This document shows positions 1 through 8,005 of a stretch of DNA of 16,134 bases, piece by piece. The stretch comes from JBDTCS01 sp039923455 (GTDB lineage: Bacteria; Bacteroidota; Ignavibacteria; Palsa-1295). The translations under genes were made by a program, and so were the position numbers. The stretch is from positions 1 to 16,134 of the forward strand of contig JBDTCS010000315.1 of assembly GCA_039923455.1 (NCBI GenBank), read 5' to 3'. The first letter of the stretch is position 1; every line of letters begins with the position of its first letter. The notes under the pieces were generated by a model. The model was not told the origin of the DNA and did no database searches. It saw only the letters and a program-made list of their open reading frames with translations.

Positions 1-1621
1 ACTCGGAACCTGTTACTTCCAAAGATTTTTTCAGGACGCCAAGTTCGTCGAATAGCTGCGAATGGAGCATCAACCCAAATTCATTCTTGATCCGAAGCTT
101 GGCGAGGCTGCTCGCAGGATTAGGTGAGACGTTGAGGATGTCAAACGGTATCTTTCCAGATCGGAGAAACTCACGGAGCAAATTCGTGCTGCAGCCACCC
201 GATACCGTTATTACAATGCTGTCACTGCCTTCGTCTGCCGGTGGTTGAGGCATACAACCCATCCAGTTTACCCAGTTGCTGTAGTGGAGTCCACTCATTC
301 GGATATTTGAAGCAGAATCCAAACTTGCTATGGCTCTGAAACCAACATCAAGCAAGAGTGAGTCGACAATTTGAAGAATATCCAGGTGCCGTATGGAGTA
401 GTGAATTCTCCCTGACGACACACTGACTCGCGAAGTGATCTTAAAACCTGCATTCGTCGAATCCGAAACGAACTCCAAAACATTCGGATTGTAAATCAGA
501 TCAAAGTTCACTGAATCCACCCCGACGAAAAGACCTGCCGTAATCTCTCCAGTCCAAATATTCACATGCACAGGATCTCCAACTCCAACGGTTGTATTCC
601 CCTGAACAACAAGCGGGACATGCGGCACCGGGAGTCCTGCATTGTCATTGACCCAGATGGAAGATCCGGAATAGGCATAGATGGTATGCCCACGTACGTA
701 GAACCTGTTATCCGATGCATATGCAGGGCCTCCGATTGCGTACCAAGTGAACCCTCCATCGCTCGATTCGACAAATCCTGCCCCGGTCTGTGTGATGAGG
801 CAAGAATCAATTAACTCGACGTCGCCAGAATATGCACCTGCCGGGCCTCCCATAAGGCTCGAATCAAAACTAGTCGAAATATGGCTTATCTGAGTCCATG
901 TAACTCCGTAATCCGTTGAGCGAAAGATATCACCATCTACATCCGCACAACCGTAGAGCGTGGCCGTACCCTTAATGGCAAGAGGCTGCCAAAAATCTTC
1001 GTGCGTATTGACATTAAACCACGTAAGACCACCATCACTCGTTACCAAACTCTGATTAGGAATAACAGTATTATTCCAATACCCATGCATATCGTCAGTA
1101 AAAGCAAGACCTTGAAACCAGCCATCTGCTGCCTTACTCCACGTCGTCCCATCATCGGTAGAGACATTGGCTGCATCTAAGGTTGAAAAGAAGAGTAGCT
1201 TCGTTGGTACATGATAATAAACAGCCGTGCCGATATCGCTAATCAATTGTTTCCAAGTCTCACCACCGTCTGTTGTTTTCCATAACCCCTCGTCCGCGTT
1301 AAGTGCATCAATCGAGCACCAACCTGTTAGCGAATCCTTGAAACAGAACTGAGTGACATAGGCTTCATCTGAGTGAAACTTCACTTTTCGCCACGATACA
1401 CCGCCATCAACCGTTTTCCAGATACCAGCATCCTCTTTGGACAAATCATCTGCACCATAGGGGCGATAGATACCAACAAATCCGACACGAGGCGGACCCG
1501 GAAAATCAAGGAAGTAGATCGACCTCATTCCGCCAAGCTTGGCCCCACCTGGTCGTGCCAACAATCGCCACTGCCCATTGGCGCTCATCGGTTGAGCAAC
1601 AAGGAAAATGAAAAGTATCAT
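1..1621 (-). CDS. T9SS-secreted Asp-box propeller / cohesin-like protein, 3' end off window
   Basis: The frame stays open for 540 codons from the ATG at 1621 to the left edge, so the C-terminus is missing. A short hydrophobic signal peptide (about residues 1-16) is followed by QW at 17-18, as in the two paralogues. Six Asp-box motifs of the type S/T-x-D-x-G-x-T-W lie near residues 70, 116, 154, 194, 235 and 286, indicating a sialidase/YCF48-like beta-propeller. A cohesin-like beta domain spans roughly 335-480 with C456 and C477. A T9SS type A sorting domain begins near 493 (motif VSPNPASSLAKLRI) and is cut by the edge. The start is chosen from the GGAGGG site seven bases upstream. An in-frame ATG at 1708 would add 29 residues and overlaps the stop of the upstream remnant by one base. 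The protein is predicted to be exported and attached or released at the cell surface; its ligand is unknown. Confidence 0.88.
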   Translation of the reverse strand, partial: MILFIFLVAQPMSANGQWRLLARPGGAKLGGMRSIYFLDFPGPPRVGFVGIYRPYGADDLSKEDAGIWKTVDGGVSWRKVKFHSDEAYVTQFCFKDSLTGWCSIDALNADEGLWKTTDGGETWKQLISDIGTAVYYHVPTKLLFFSTLDAANVSTDDGTTWSKAADGWFQGLAFTDDMHGYWNNTVIPNQSLVTSDGGLTWFNVNTHEDFWQPLAIKGTATLYGCADVDGDIFRSTDYGVTWTQISHISTSFDSSLMGGPAGAYSGDVELIDSCLITQTGAGFVESSDGGFTWYAIGGPAYASDNRFYVRGHTIYAYSGSSIWVNDNAGLPVPHVPLVVQGNTTVGVGDPVHVNIWTGEITAGLFVGVDSVNFDLIYNPNVLEFVSDSTNAGFKITSRVSVSSGRIHYSIRHLDILQIVDSLLLDVGFRAIASLDSASNIRMSGLHYSNWVNWMGCMPQPPADEGSDSIVITVSGGCSTNLLREFLRSGKIPFDILNVSPNPASSLAKLRIKNEFGLMLHSQLFDELGVLKKSLEVTGSE

Positions 1622-1707
1622 ATAGATACCCTCCAACCATATAGGAGCAGAACGTGAAGGCGGAAATTCCACCTTCGTCTCCTGTTTCGTCAATCTTGGA
1701 GTAACCA

Positions 1708-2094
1708 TTAGTGATGCTTAGGTCTGCCTACAACATGGAACATGAATTCCAAAGGAACACCATTGCACGAATTGGGGGCATGGGCCGGAGTTCCGGACGA
1801 AAGTACTTTCGCATTAGCATTTGGAGCTATACTCATAAAATCTGGCATCACATCCCCCGAAGCATATATCAGATTATCCTGGAACAAAGTGCCTGCTAAG
1901 ACTGCCCTACCGAATGGCGATATTGGGCTTGGATCCGCTAGGGCATTTGCGCCCCCTGAATGATTCTTATCGCTGACAACTAGATGACCGTCGTTGCTAA
2001 TCGCAACAGCGGTGGATCGATGCGAAACATCCGTACCGTTTCTGAAGATGACGAGCGCATTCCCCTGGGCTGCGAGTATGCCGTGCCTCCGGCA
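1708..2094 (-). pseudogene. C-terminal remnant of a GGGxxN-repeat surface protein
   Basis: After a TAG at 2095-2097 the minus strand is open for 128 codons to a TAA at 1708-1710. It has no good start codon or signal peptide. The translation matches the C-terminal part of the 1149-residue protein encoded at 3981-7430. Shared features include the pattern N-LVI--NGT---R--A--ISN-G, then ADN/QDN-I-A-G-V, and FMFHVV near the C-terminus. The DNA encoding that last motif also shares about 15 identical bases in both copies (1731-1745 and 3992-4006). Compared with the intact protein, the whole N-terminus and repeat region are missing and about 60 residues are lost before FMFHVV. The stop overlaps a possible ATG of the next gene (TAATG). 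It is best read as a decayed duplicate. A shortened expressed ORF from an internal ATG cannot be excluded but seems unlikely. Confidence 0.72.
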
Positions 2095-2120
2095 CTAAGA
2101 AGATGCGGAAGCTAAAAACC

Positions 2121-3917
2121 TCAACGACTAATCACAACCTTCCGGCTCTGGACAAATCCGGATTGAGAGACGCGCAGGTAATACACACCATTTGGGAGAT
2201 CGCTTACATCGAGGGTGGACTCGGTGCGATTCGATTCAAAAGATTTCTTGATTGCTCCGAGTGCATCGAATAATCCAATGTGGACAGGAGCATCGAGTTT
2301 GTGCGTCAGCTCTATTCGTAGTTCGCGAGAAGCGGGATTCGGACGAAGCGAGGCTATTTCAAATAGCGGTTCGTGTCGGAGAGCAGCGAGCATTAGTGAA
2401 TCACCACAGGAAAGCGTAACGTTTAGCTGCACCGAATCTGTCGAGCCAAGCAACGATGCAATACAATCGTAATAGCTGCTATCGGAATCCCAATCGACTT
2501 CGCCGAGCGCAATACTCGTCGAGGTTCGAGCAGCAAGATTTGCGCGGAAATGAATTCTGCCGATTACGGAATCGGGTTCTAGCGTTGTTCCGGCAAGCTT
2601 GACGAGTTTGATTCTAACCGATCCTTGCTCACTCCTGACTGTTCGAATTGTCCAGCCCGGAGCTGCAGCATCCGTCACATGCGATGCAACGTCGCTATCG
2701 AAGTTGATAGTCACGCTCACCGAATCCGCTGCGAAGCCATTGGGCAAAGTCTTAGGAGTGCGGATCAGGAAAGTAGCGGTGCCACCGGGAGGTTCTGAAA
2801 TGCTCTGGTTGCTGCTTTCCGAAGCAATACTCATTCGTGGGCCAGCTGCGCTCGCTGTTGGATTTATCCAAAGATGTGCGGGTTGTCCATAATTGACTTC
2901 ACTAGCATAGATATATGACCCCTTTTGGTAAAAGCCGATCCGATTAGCTCCTCCCATATAATTGCTCGGACCGCAAAGACTTTGCCACGTAACCCCTTGA
3001 TCGATAGAGACGAGGACTCCGCCTCTCGTTTGCGTATAGATGTGCTGGATATCTCCGTACAATGAGTAGATGTGAGACAAAGGGTAGGCGGGAAACGAGG
3101 GAGGAAAAGGCAATCGTGAAACCGTCGACCAATTTTTCCCTCCATCGTCACTGCGATAGACAAATCCTGAGTCGCACAAACAAAAGAAAGTCTTACTTCC
3201 CTTGATTGGTAGTAGCCGAGCAGACCATCGATCTATACTCAACTGCGTCCAGGTTCGGCCGCCATCTATCGTATTCGAATTCGGACCATAATCTATCCCA
3301 CCCCACACTCCTGAACCTGCGAGCATTCCAACCAGAGCGTCCGAAAACGCACATGAGGTAAATGTCAGATTGAGACTTTGCCAACTTGCACCCTCATCTG
3401 AGGAGGAGAGTCCAAACTTATCGCGAGAAATGGAAAGGAAAAGTATCCTCGTTGCTTCGTGATAATAAATCGAATAGCATTCACCATCAGTACCAGGAAG
3501 TCGCGCCCATGTTGCTCCTCCATCCGTCGTCTTGTAACACGCTCCTCCCGTGCCCATTGCCGCCAGCCACCCGGTTAAAGTATCTTTAAAGGCAAAATCG
3601 AAAACGCCTTTTGCAAAGAAAGTTCTGTCATTGATCGGACCTATTTGACCCCATGTCAAACCGCCATCGGTGGTCTTCCACACTTCTCCGCCAGAATTAG
3701 GCGTTGTGTCGGTAACACTCGAAGTTGTTAGCCCAATAAACCCGATGCGTGGAGGTCCGGGAAGATCGAGAAAGTATAACGAGCTAATTCGAAGGTTGCT
3801 AAATCCATTATTAATGGAATCCGGTGAATGGAAAGTGTGCAGTACTCGCCATTGACCTACCCCTTTGAGAGGAATAAATGCGAAGAGTACTAGGGTGAAT
3901 AGTAAAATTTTCTTCAT
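2121..3917 (-). CDS. T9SS-secreted Asp-box propeller / cohesin-like protein (598 aa)
   Basis: The signal peptide MKKILLFTLVLFAFIPLKGVG ends at residue 21, just before QW. Six Asp-boxes near residues 82, 130, 172, 216, 256 and 304 (e.g. KTTDGGLTW) mark a sialidase/YCF48-type beta-propeller of about 330 residues. Residues 360-510 form a beta-rich cohesin-like domain with the cysteine pair C485/C504. Residues 519-598 are a complete T9SS type A sorting domain with RPNPAS, LFDALG, LPNGVYYLRV and a basic end. The ATG at 3917 is preferred over an in-frame ATG 15 codons upstream because AGGAGA lies six bases before it and the signal peptide then starts with MKK. It lies 63 bases downstream of the repeat-protein gene, probably in the same transcript, and is a close paralogue of the gene at 1-1621. 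Cell-surface or secreted location is inferred; binding partner or activity is unknown. Confidence 0.92.
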   Translation of the reverse strand: MKKILLFTLVLFAFIPLKGVGQWRVLHTFHSPDSINNGFSNLRISSLYFLDLPGPPRIGFIGLTTSSVTDTTPNSGGEVWKTTDGGLTWGQIGPINDRTFFAKGVFDFAFKDTLTGWLAAMGTGGACYKTTDGGATWARLPGTDGECYSIYYHEATRILFLSISRDKFGLSSSDEGASWQSLNLTFTSCAFSDALVGMLAGSGVWGGIDYGPNSNTIDGGRTWTQLSIDRWSARLLPIKGSKTFFCLCDSGFVYRSDDGGKNWSTVSRLPFPPSFPAYPLSHIYSLYGDIQHIYTQTRGGVLVSIDQGVTWQSLCGPSNYMGGANRIGFYQKGSYIYASEVNYGQPAHLWINPTASAAGPRMSIASESSNQSISEPPGGTATFLIRTPKTLPNGFAADSVSVTINFDSDVASHVTDAAAPGWTIRTVRSEQGSVRIKLVKLAGTTLEPDSVIGRIHFRANLAARTSTSIALGEVDWDSDSSYYDCIASLLGSTDSVQLNVTLSCGDSLMLAALRHEPLFEIASLRPNPASRELRIELTHKLDAPVHIGLFDALGAIKKSFESNRTESTLDVSDLPNGVYYLRVSQSGFVQSRKVVISR

Positions 3918-3929
3918 AGACTTTCTCCT

Positions 3930-3963
3930 AATGCCCGGGAAGTAAGTTATCCTCCCAGGCATT
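3930..3963 (-). promoter_or_regulatory. Intercistronic hairpin next to the ribosome binding site
   Basis: On the minus strand AATGCCTGGGA and TCCCGGGCATT form an 11-bp stem with one G-U pair around a 12-base loop. The stem ends directly against the AGGAGA site of the 598-residue gene. No T-run follows, so it is not a classical terminator. It could act as an mRNA processing or stability element, or modulate translation between the two genes; the role is inference. Confidence 0.5.
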
Positions 3964-3980
3964 GCGATACATACATAATT

Positions 3981-6900
3981 CTATCTTAGCACAACATGGA
4001 ACATGAACGGGAAGTGGTCGTTTGGAACTCCTAACTTGTCATAGGTAGTTACCTTAAAAATGCCACCGAGGAGCAGCTGACTAACGGAAATCATTCCTGC
4101 GACGGGAGCTATTGGCTGTGTCACTAAGGTGGCAACAATCGAACCAGTATTGGGTACGTAGGTATATGCTGTACCGTCTTGCTTTACATTGTTCAACGTG
4201 ATGGTGTAAAGTCCCGTGCCAACGCCTCCCCATACCACACTCGTAACGCCCGCGTCATCTGTGACTGCGTTACCACCTCCAACAACATTTCCCCATGCCT
4301 CGATAGTATTGTCTGCATATGTCGTGCCTATTCGAAGCGACACGGCCGGCCCTGTTGCGCCACCACTGGTTGCCTGTCCAAACACAGAAATATATCCTTT
4401 GTTCGAAATTGTAGCTGCATCTGAACGAGCGGCGTTGCTCGTTCCGTTACCGATAATCACTAGATTGTCATCTGGCACAATCGTGTATGGCGAACTCGTC
4501 CCCTGTAACGTATTATACCTTCCGGCAACAAATTGCGCATAGCTCTGCGAAACAAGCCCTCTTCCGCCTGGGATTGCACCGTAGTCACCTGAGACCAAGT
4601 TTGTATCTCCGCCTGCAATGGTCCCTATGTAAGCGCTAACTGTATTGCCGAGGCCTCCCCCGATAACTCCATAGAGATGGTTCATGAAATTACCCGAACC
4701 ACCACCAATGAAGTTGAAGGAAGGTCCAGATATCAGATTATGCCAACCACCTCCGAGTGCATTCCACCCACCACTCGTGCTAAGTATGTAGTTTGAATCA
4801 CCACCCCCGAGAAAATTATCTACCGATGGAAGGCATCCCCCGCGCGGATTCTCGCAAGGATAGGCTGCTATCACATTCTTCTCACCGCCACCGAGCATTG
4901 CTCCGGGATTGCGAAAAATGTAATTGATACTACCGCCTCCGAGCACTGAATATGGAGAGCTTGAATCGATCACATTGGTGATTCCTCCGCCGAGTGTTGA
5001 ATAATTTGAATACTTTATCCAATTTTGCGTACCTCCTCCTAAGAGACTCCACTTACTCTTATAAATATTATTTGTTTGCCCGCCGACGAGCGCAGAGTAA
5101 TCCGAATTTGAATCCACACGATTCGTCACGCCGCCGCCTAAGAAGACATAGGAGGAAATTATCTTATTTAGCAAACCACCGCCAAGAACACTTAGCCTTC
5201 CAAAGTGTATGTAGTTAAAAGCGCCACCACCTACCACCGACGTATCGGAATTGTAATCGATCTCGTTGTGTGCACCTCCACCCAAGAAGCCGTAGTACGC
5301 TTGCAATGTATTGCTGTCGCCACCGCCCAGGGTAGAATATAGACCGTGTGCAAAATTTTCGTAACCTCCGCCAAGGAATGTGTAATTACTCCAGACGCGA
5401 TTTTGTGCACCGCCGCCGAGAGCTGAGTAGTCGTCATAGACTTCAATCGTGTTAAGTCTTCCGCCTCCTACGAACGAGTGATGACTGCGAATGATATTTG
5501 AGTCTCCGCCACCAATAGTGCTTGCCCAGGAATAGACATCGAGCAAATTTGTCAAACCTCCTCCGATTACACCATAGCTCGGGTTTGCTTCGACATTTCG
5601 AAATCCTCCACCAATAAAATTATGATCAGCTGCAGCATTCGTGATATAATTGCTGTCGCCTCCGGCAATCGCACTGTATGGGCCTTGAATATAGTTTCTC
5701 CAGCCTCCACCGACGAATGAGTGATTTGCAGTACCGTCGATATAATTCAGCTCTCCTCCGCCAATTGCCGAATATGGGCTTACGATGTAATTAATCTTCC
5801 CTCCGCCAATGTGCGAATAGATTGCATTGGAATCGATGTAGTTCAAATACCCACCGGTTATGCTCGCCAGCGATGTTACGATTGTATTGCTTGCGCCACC
5901 ACCGATAAACGAATGGTAATAGGTTTGATATCCTCCGAACAGAATGCGGTTCTGCTGACCTCCCGCTATGGCTCCAGCGAAAGTACTGATATAGTTCGAA
6001 TCTCCTCCTCCAATGTACGATTCATTTGCGTTTCTTTCGATGTAATTTACGTCGCCTCCGGTTATCGAGGAGGATAAAGCATTAATCGTGTTATAACTGC
6101 CACCCCCGATGAACGATTGTTTTCCATCATCCTCAGGACTATGCGATGCATCGACAATAGTATTATACGCTCCTCCGACAATTGTGGAGATATCCCCGTT
6201 AGCAGAGTTATGTTCGCCGGCAACAACAATACTCAGCTCCGCAGTTGCGTGGTTATAAATGCCTCCTCCTAGAAACGCATCCTCATCTTCACAAGTATTA
6301 TATTGACCTCCCACAAGGACTCCTCCGGAAACAACTTCACCGAGCAAATTTGACGTAATACTATTGCTCCGGCCGCCACCCAAAAACGCATGATCGGCTG
6401 TGTCAATCGTGTTATCCTCGCCCCCTACAAGAACGGAATGATCCGATTGCGATGTGATCACGTTGTTAGTTCCACCACTGATTGCTGAGAAATCCGCACC
6501 GATCGAATTGATAGCCCCTAACTTTCCTCCGCCAGCGATTACACACCCGGCTACAGTCCCTATTGTATTTCCGCTGTAGCCGCCCTGAATATTATTGCTT
6601 GTGGTGTTCGGCAGGTACATCATCACCTGTGATCCGTTGACCTTCATCATAAGTGGATTATTATCGCTTGTCCCGATGTAGTTTGTGCCAGCGGTTGTGG
6701 AATTATTACCAGTTTCACCCCAATAGTCAGATGTTCCATTATGGAACTGTAGCTGTGGATCCTTGCCGTTTTGACTCCCTTTTCCAGTTGGTGTTTCACT
6801 TCGGATTATGACACTCATCGAACTCGAATCATAATCTAACTTCACACCCGGGCCACCGGTAAAGTTTATCGACGATTGATTTGTACTAATCTTTGCACCG

Positions 6901-7430
6901 TTGACCCGGAGATACGGCACATATTCTGCTGCGATCTTGTCCCAGGTTACCGATCCGGCTTGGAGTTTGCTTGAGCTAATCGAGCTATCAGCAACGTTCA
7001 ATGCATAAGGTGCTGCGCTAAGTTGTGCGAGCGGTCGCATTTCAGGTTGCCCTTCGACTTGAATTCCAATCCAGAGTGGCCGGTCAAGCGTAGTGGAAGC
7101 TGGAAGCGAGCTTGCTCCGCTTCCCAACATGATGTTGAAGACGCCGCCAGTGAGCGTCGAGTTGAATTTGTCGGACCAAATACTTTCCGCTCCATTCGCA
7201 TCCGCGTAGAGGACAACGCGAATCGAATATTTTCCATCAGTTGCTGGCTTGCCGTTCTGAGATAGCATCCCTTGATATGATATAAGCCGGGGAGTGCTGC
7301 TTAGTATCTTTACGTCGTATGTTTGGCTCCGAGCAGTCAAGGATTGAAACAACAACGTTGTTAGCACTGCTAACGTACACAACAGAAATGACTTTGCATA
7401 ATTTGCAAACGGCGTTTTTAGAGTTGACAT
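3981..7430 (-). CDS. Secreted YadA-head-like GGGxxN-repeat protein (1149 aa)
   Basis: Residues 1-35 are a signal peptide (basic start, hydrophobic 15-30, likely cut after ARS). Residues 47-147 match a module common in exported FCB-group proteins: ISYQGML, then a lipocalin-like run of strands, VFNIMLGS, PLWIGIQV and APYALNVAD. Residues 281-975 contain about 40 copies of a 14-20 residue repeat, S-x-hydrophobic-G-G-G-x-x-N-x-I, resembling the beta-roll heads of trimeric autotransporter adhesins and some tail fibres. Residues 980-1149 form a C-terminal beta domain ending FMFHVVLR. No T9SS sorting domain, YadA membrane anchor or S74 peptidase is visible, so how it crosses the outer membrane is unclear. 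An ATG at 7430 is chosen because the signal peptide starts there; no Shine-Dalgarno site is seen. It leads a likely operon with the downstream propeller gene. Adhesin or fibre role is inferred. Confidence 0.85.
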   Translation of the reverse strand: MSTLKTPFANYAKSFLLCTLAVLTTLLFQSLTARSQTYDVKILSSTPRLISYQGMLSQNGKPATDGKYSIRVVLYADANGAESIWSDKFNSTLTGGVFNIMLGSGASSLPASTTLDRPLWIGIQVEGQPEMRPLAQLSAAPYALNVADSSISSSKLQAGSVTWDKIAAEYVPYLRVNGAKISTNQSSINFTGGPGVKLDYDSSSMSVIIRSETPTGKGSQNGKDPQLQFHNGTSDYWGETGNNSTTAGTNYIGTSDNNPLMMKVNGSQVMMYLPNTTSNNIQGGYSGNTIGTVAGCVIAGGGKLGAINSIGADFSAISGGTNNVITSQSDHSVLVGGEDNTIDTADHAFLGGGRSNSITSNLLGEVVSGGVLVGGQYNTCEDEDAFLGGGIYNHATAELSIVVAGEHNSANGDISTIVGGAYNTIVDASHSPEDDGKQSFIGGGSYNTINALSSSITGGDVNYIERNANESYIGGGDSNYISTFAGAIAGGQQNRILFGGYQTYYHSFIGGGASNTIVTSLASITGGYLNYIDSNAIYSHIGGGKINYIVSPYSAIGGGELNYIDGTANHSFVGGGWRNYIQGPYSAIAGGDSNYITNAAADHNFIGGGFRNVEANPSYGVIGGGLTNLLDVYSWASTIGGGDSNIIRSHHSFVGGGRLNTIEVYDDYSALGGGAQNRVWSNYTFLGGGYENFAHGLYSTLGGGDSNTLQAYYGFLGGGAHNEIDYNSDTSVVGGGAFNYIHFGRLSVLGGGLLNKIISSYVFLGGGVTNRVDSNSDYSALVGGQTNNIYKSKWSLLGGGTQNWIKYSNYSTLGGGITNVIDSSSPYSVLGGGSINYIFRNPGAMLGGGEKNVIAAYPCENPRGGCLPSVDNFLGGGDSNYILSTSGGWNALGGGWHNLISGPSFNFIGGGSGNFMNHLYGVIGGGLGNTVSAYIGTIAGGDTNLVSGDYGAIPGGRGLVSQSYAQFVAGRYNTLQGTSSPYTIVPDDNLVIIGNGTSNAARSDAATISNKGYISVFGQATSGGATGPAVSLRIGTTYADNTIEAWGNVVGGGNAVTDDAGVTSVVWGGVGTGLYTITLNNVKQDGTAYTYVPNTGSIVATLVTQPIAPVAGMISVSQLLLGGIFKVTTYDKLGVPNDHFPFMFHVVLR
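4506..6590 (-). repeat. About 40 protein-level repeats of GGGxxNxI
   Basis: This part of the gene encodes residues 281-975. Successive units read FIGGGSYNTI, SITGGDVNYI, YIGGGDSNYI, AIAGGQQNRI, and so on. The average period is about 17 residues, with shorter (14-15) and longer (19-20) spacers alternating irregularly. Glycines and the asparagine are nearly fixed, while the residues between vary. At DNA level the repeats are well diverged, so recent unit-by-unit expansion is not obvious. Confidence 0.85.
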
Positions 7431-7525
7431 TTTGTGGCTAAAGAAGAGGCACAATAGACTGAACGATCGTAGGCACGATTTCCCGAGGTTATGGAACGAG
7501 AGAAGGTAGAACTACAATCTATGAA

Positions 7526-7554
7526 TTGACATAATCGACGGAACACGATGTCAA
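7526..7554. promoter_or_regulatory. Inverted repeat TTGACAT-N15-ATGTCAA, possible operator
   Basis: Two perfect 7-bp arms surround a 15-bp centre, about 96-124 bp upstream of the repeat-protein start. Each arm also contains a TTGACA -35-like hexamer, one per strand, but a good -10 box at matching distance is not evident. It may be a dimeric regulator site or chance symmetry. Confidence 0.3.
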
Positions 7555-7676
7555 GTCCTAACCCATCGAAAAAGTGAAAAGAGGGTCTGGCATCAGGACA
7601 AAGATAGCACAAGAATCGTGATTTGGTACTCCGATAGCGAGAATTTTATTTGGCGATAGTCATAAGAGAAGACGCA

Positions 7677-7747
7677 CCGCCAGACCTGGAATTGAACTTC
7701 AGCGCGTGAGGGTGGGCGCTATTCTTACCGCAAAGGTGCCTCTGGGC
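7677..7747 (-). other. tRNA-like degenerate sequence (71 nt)
   Basis: On the minus strand the 3' part reads TTCAATT (T-loop), CCAGG (T-stem 3' strand), TCTGGCG and G, as in the end of a tRNA gene. A matching 5' element GCCCAGA lies 71 bases away, giving five acceptor-like pairs. An AGCGC/GCGCT stem sits in the middle. However the 5' strand of the T-stem (TGAAG) does not pair with CCAGG, no D-stem forms and no anticodon loop can be placed. It is not a functional tRNA by eye; a decayed tRNA, an attachment-site scar or coincidence are all possible. Confidence 0.25.
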
Positions 7748-8005
7748 TTTTTTCCGTAGATAACTAGAACACTTCTCCACATATGTTGGGCGGTTCGAAA
7801 CATTGGACTCACCTTACTCGTTTAAAGAAAAAGAATGCGTCGCGAATGGTTTTTTCGGGCGTCAGTCCCTCAGGTTTTTTGTTACCCTTCAATAGAAGCA
7901 GCCTCGCAATAACTTCCACTTTGAAACCAGCCCAATCTTTTTAGCTATCTTCAAACAGAAACGATAGGCACCATTCAGAAAATATACTTGAAAAGGAGGA
8001 AAGCG

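Larger units (their letters stand above)
7431..8005. other. Divergent intergenic region
   Basis: This stretch separates the minus-strand surface operon from the plus-strand peptidase gene and should carry both promoters. It holds a perfect inverted repeat (7526-7554), a tRNA-like fragment (7677-7747), and T-runs at 7748-7753, 7851-7856 and 7875-7880. No convincing protein gene is seen on either strand: the one ORF over 60 codons (minus, 7418-7612) lacks recognisable features and overlaps the start of the repeat-protein gene. Confidence 0.6.

Noticed and set aside
1742..1963. Plus-strand frames of 62-73 codons over the remnant
   Set aside because: The minus-strand reading matches a neighbouring protein, which the plus-strand frames do not.
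3981..7430. Prophage tail fibre
   Set aside because: The repeats resemble those of some fibres, but a Sec signal peptide is present and no phage structural genes are nearby.
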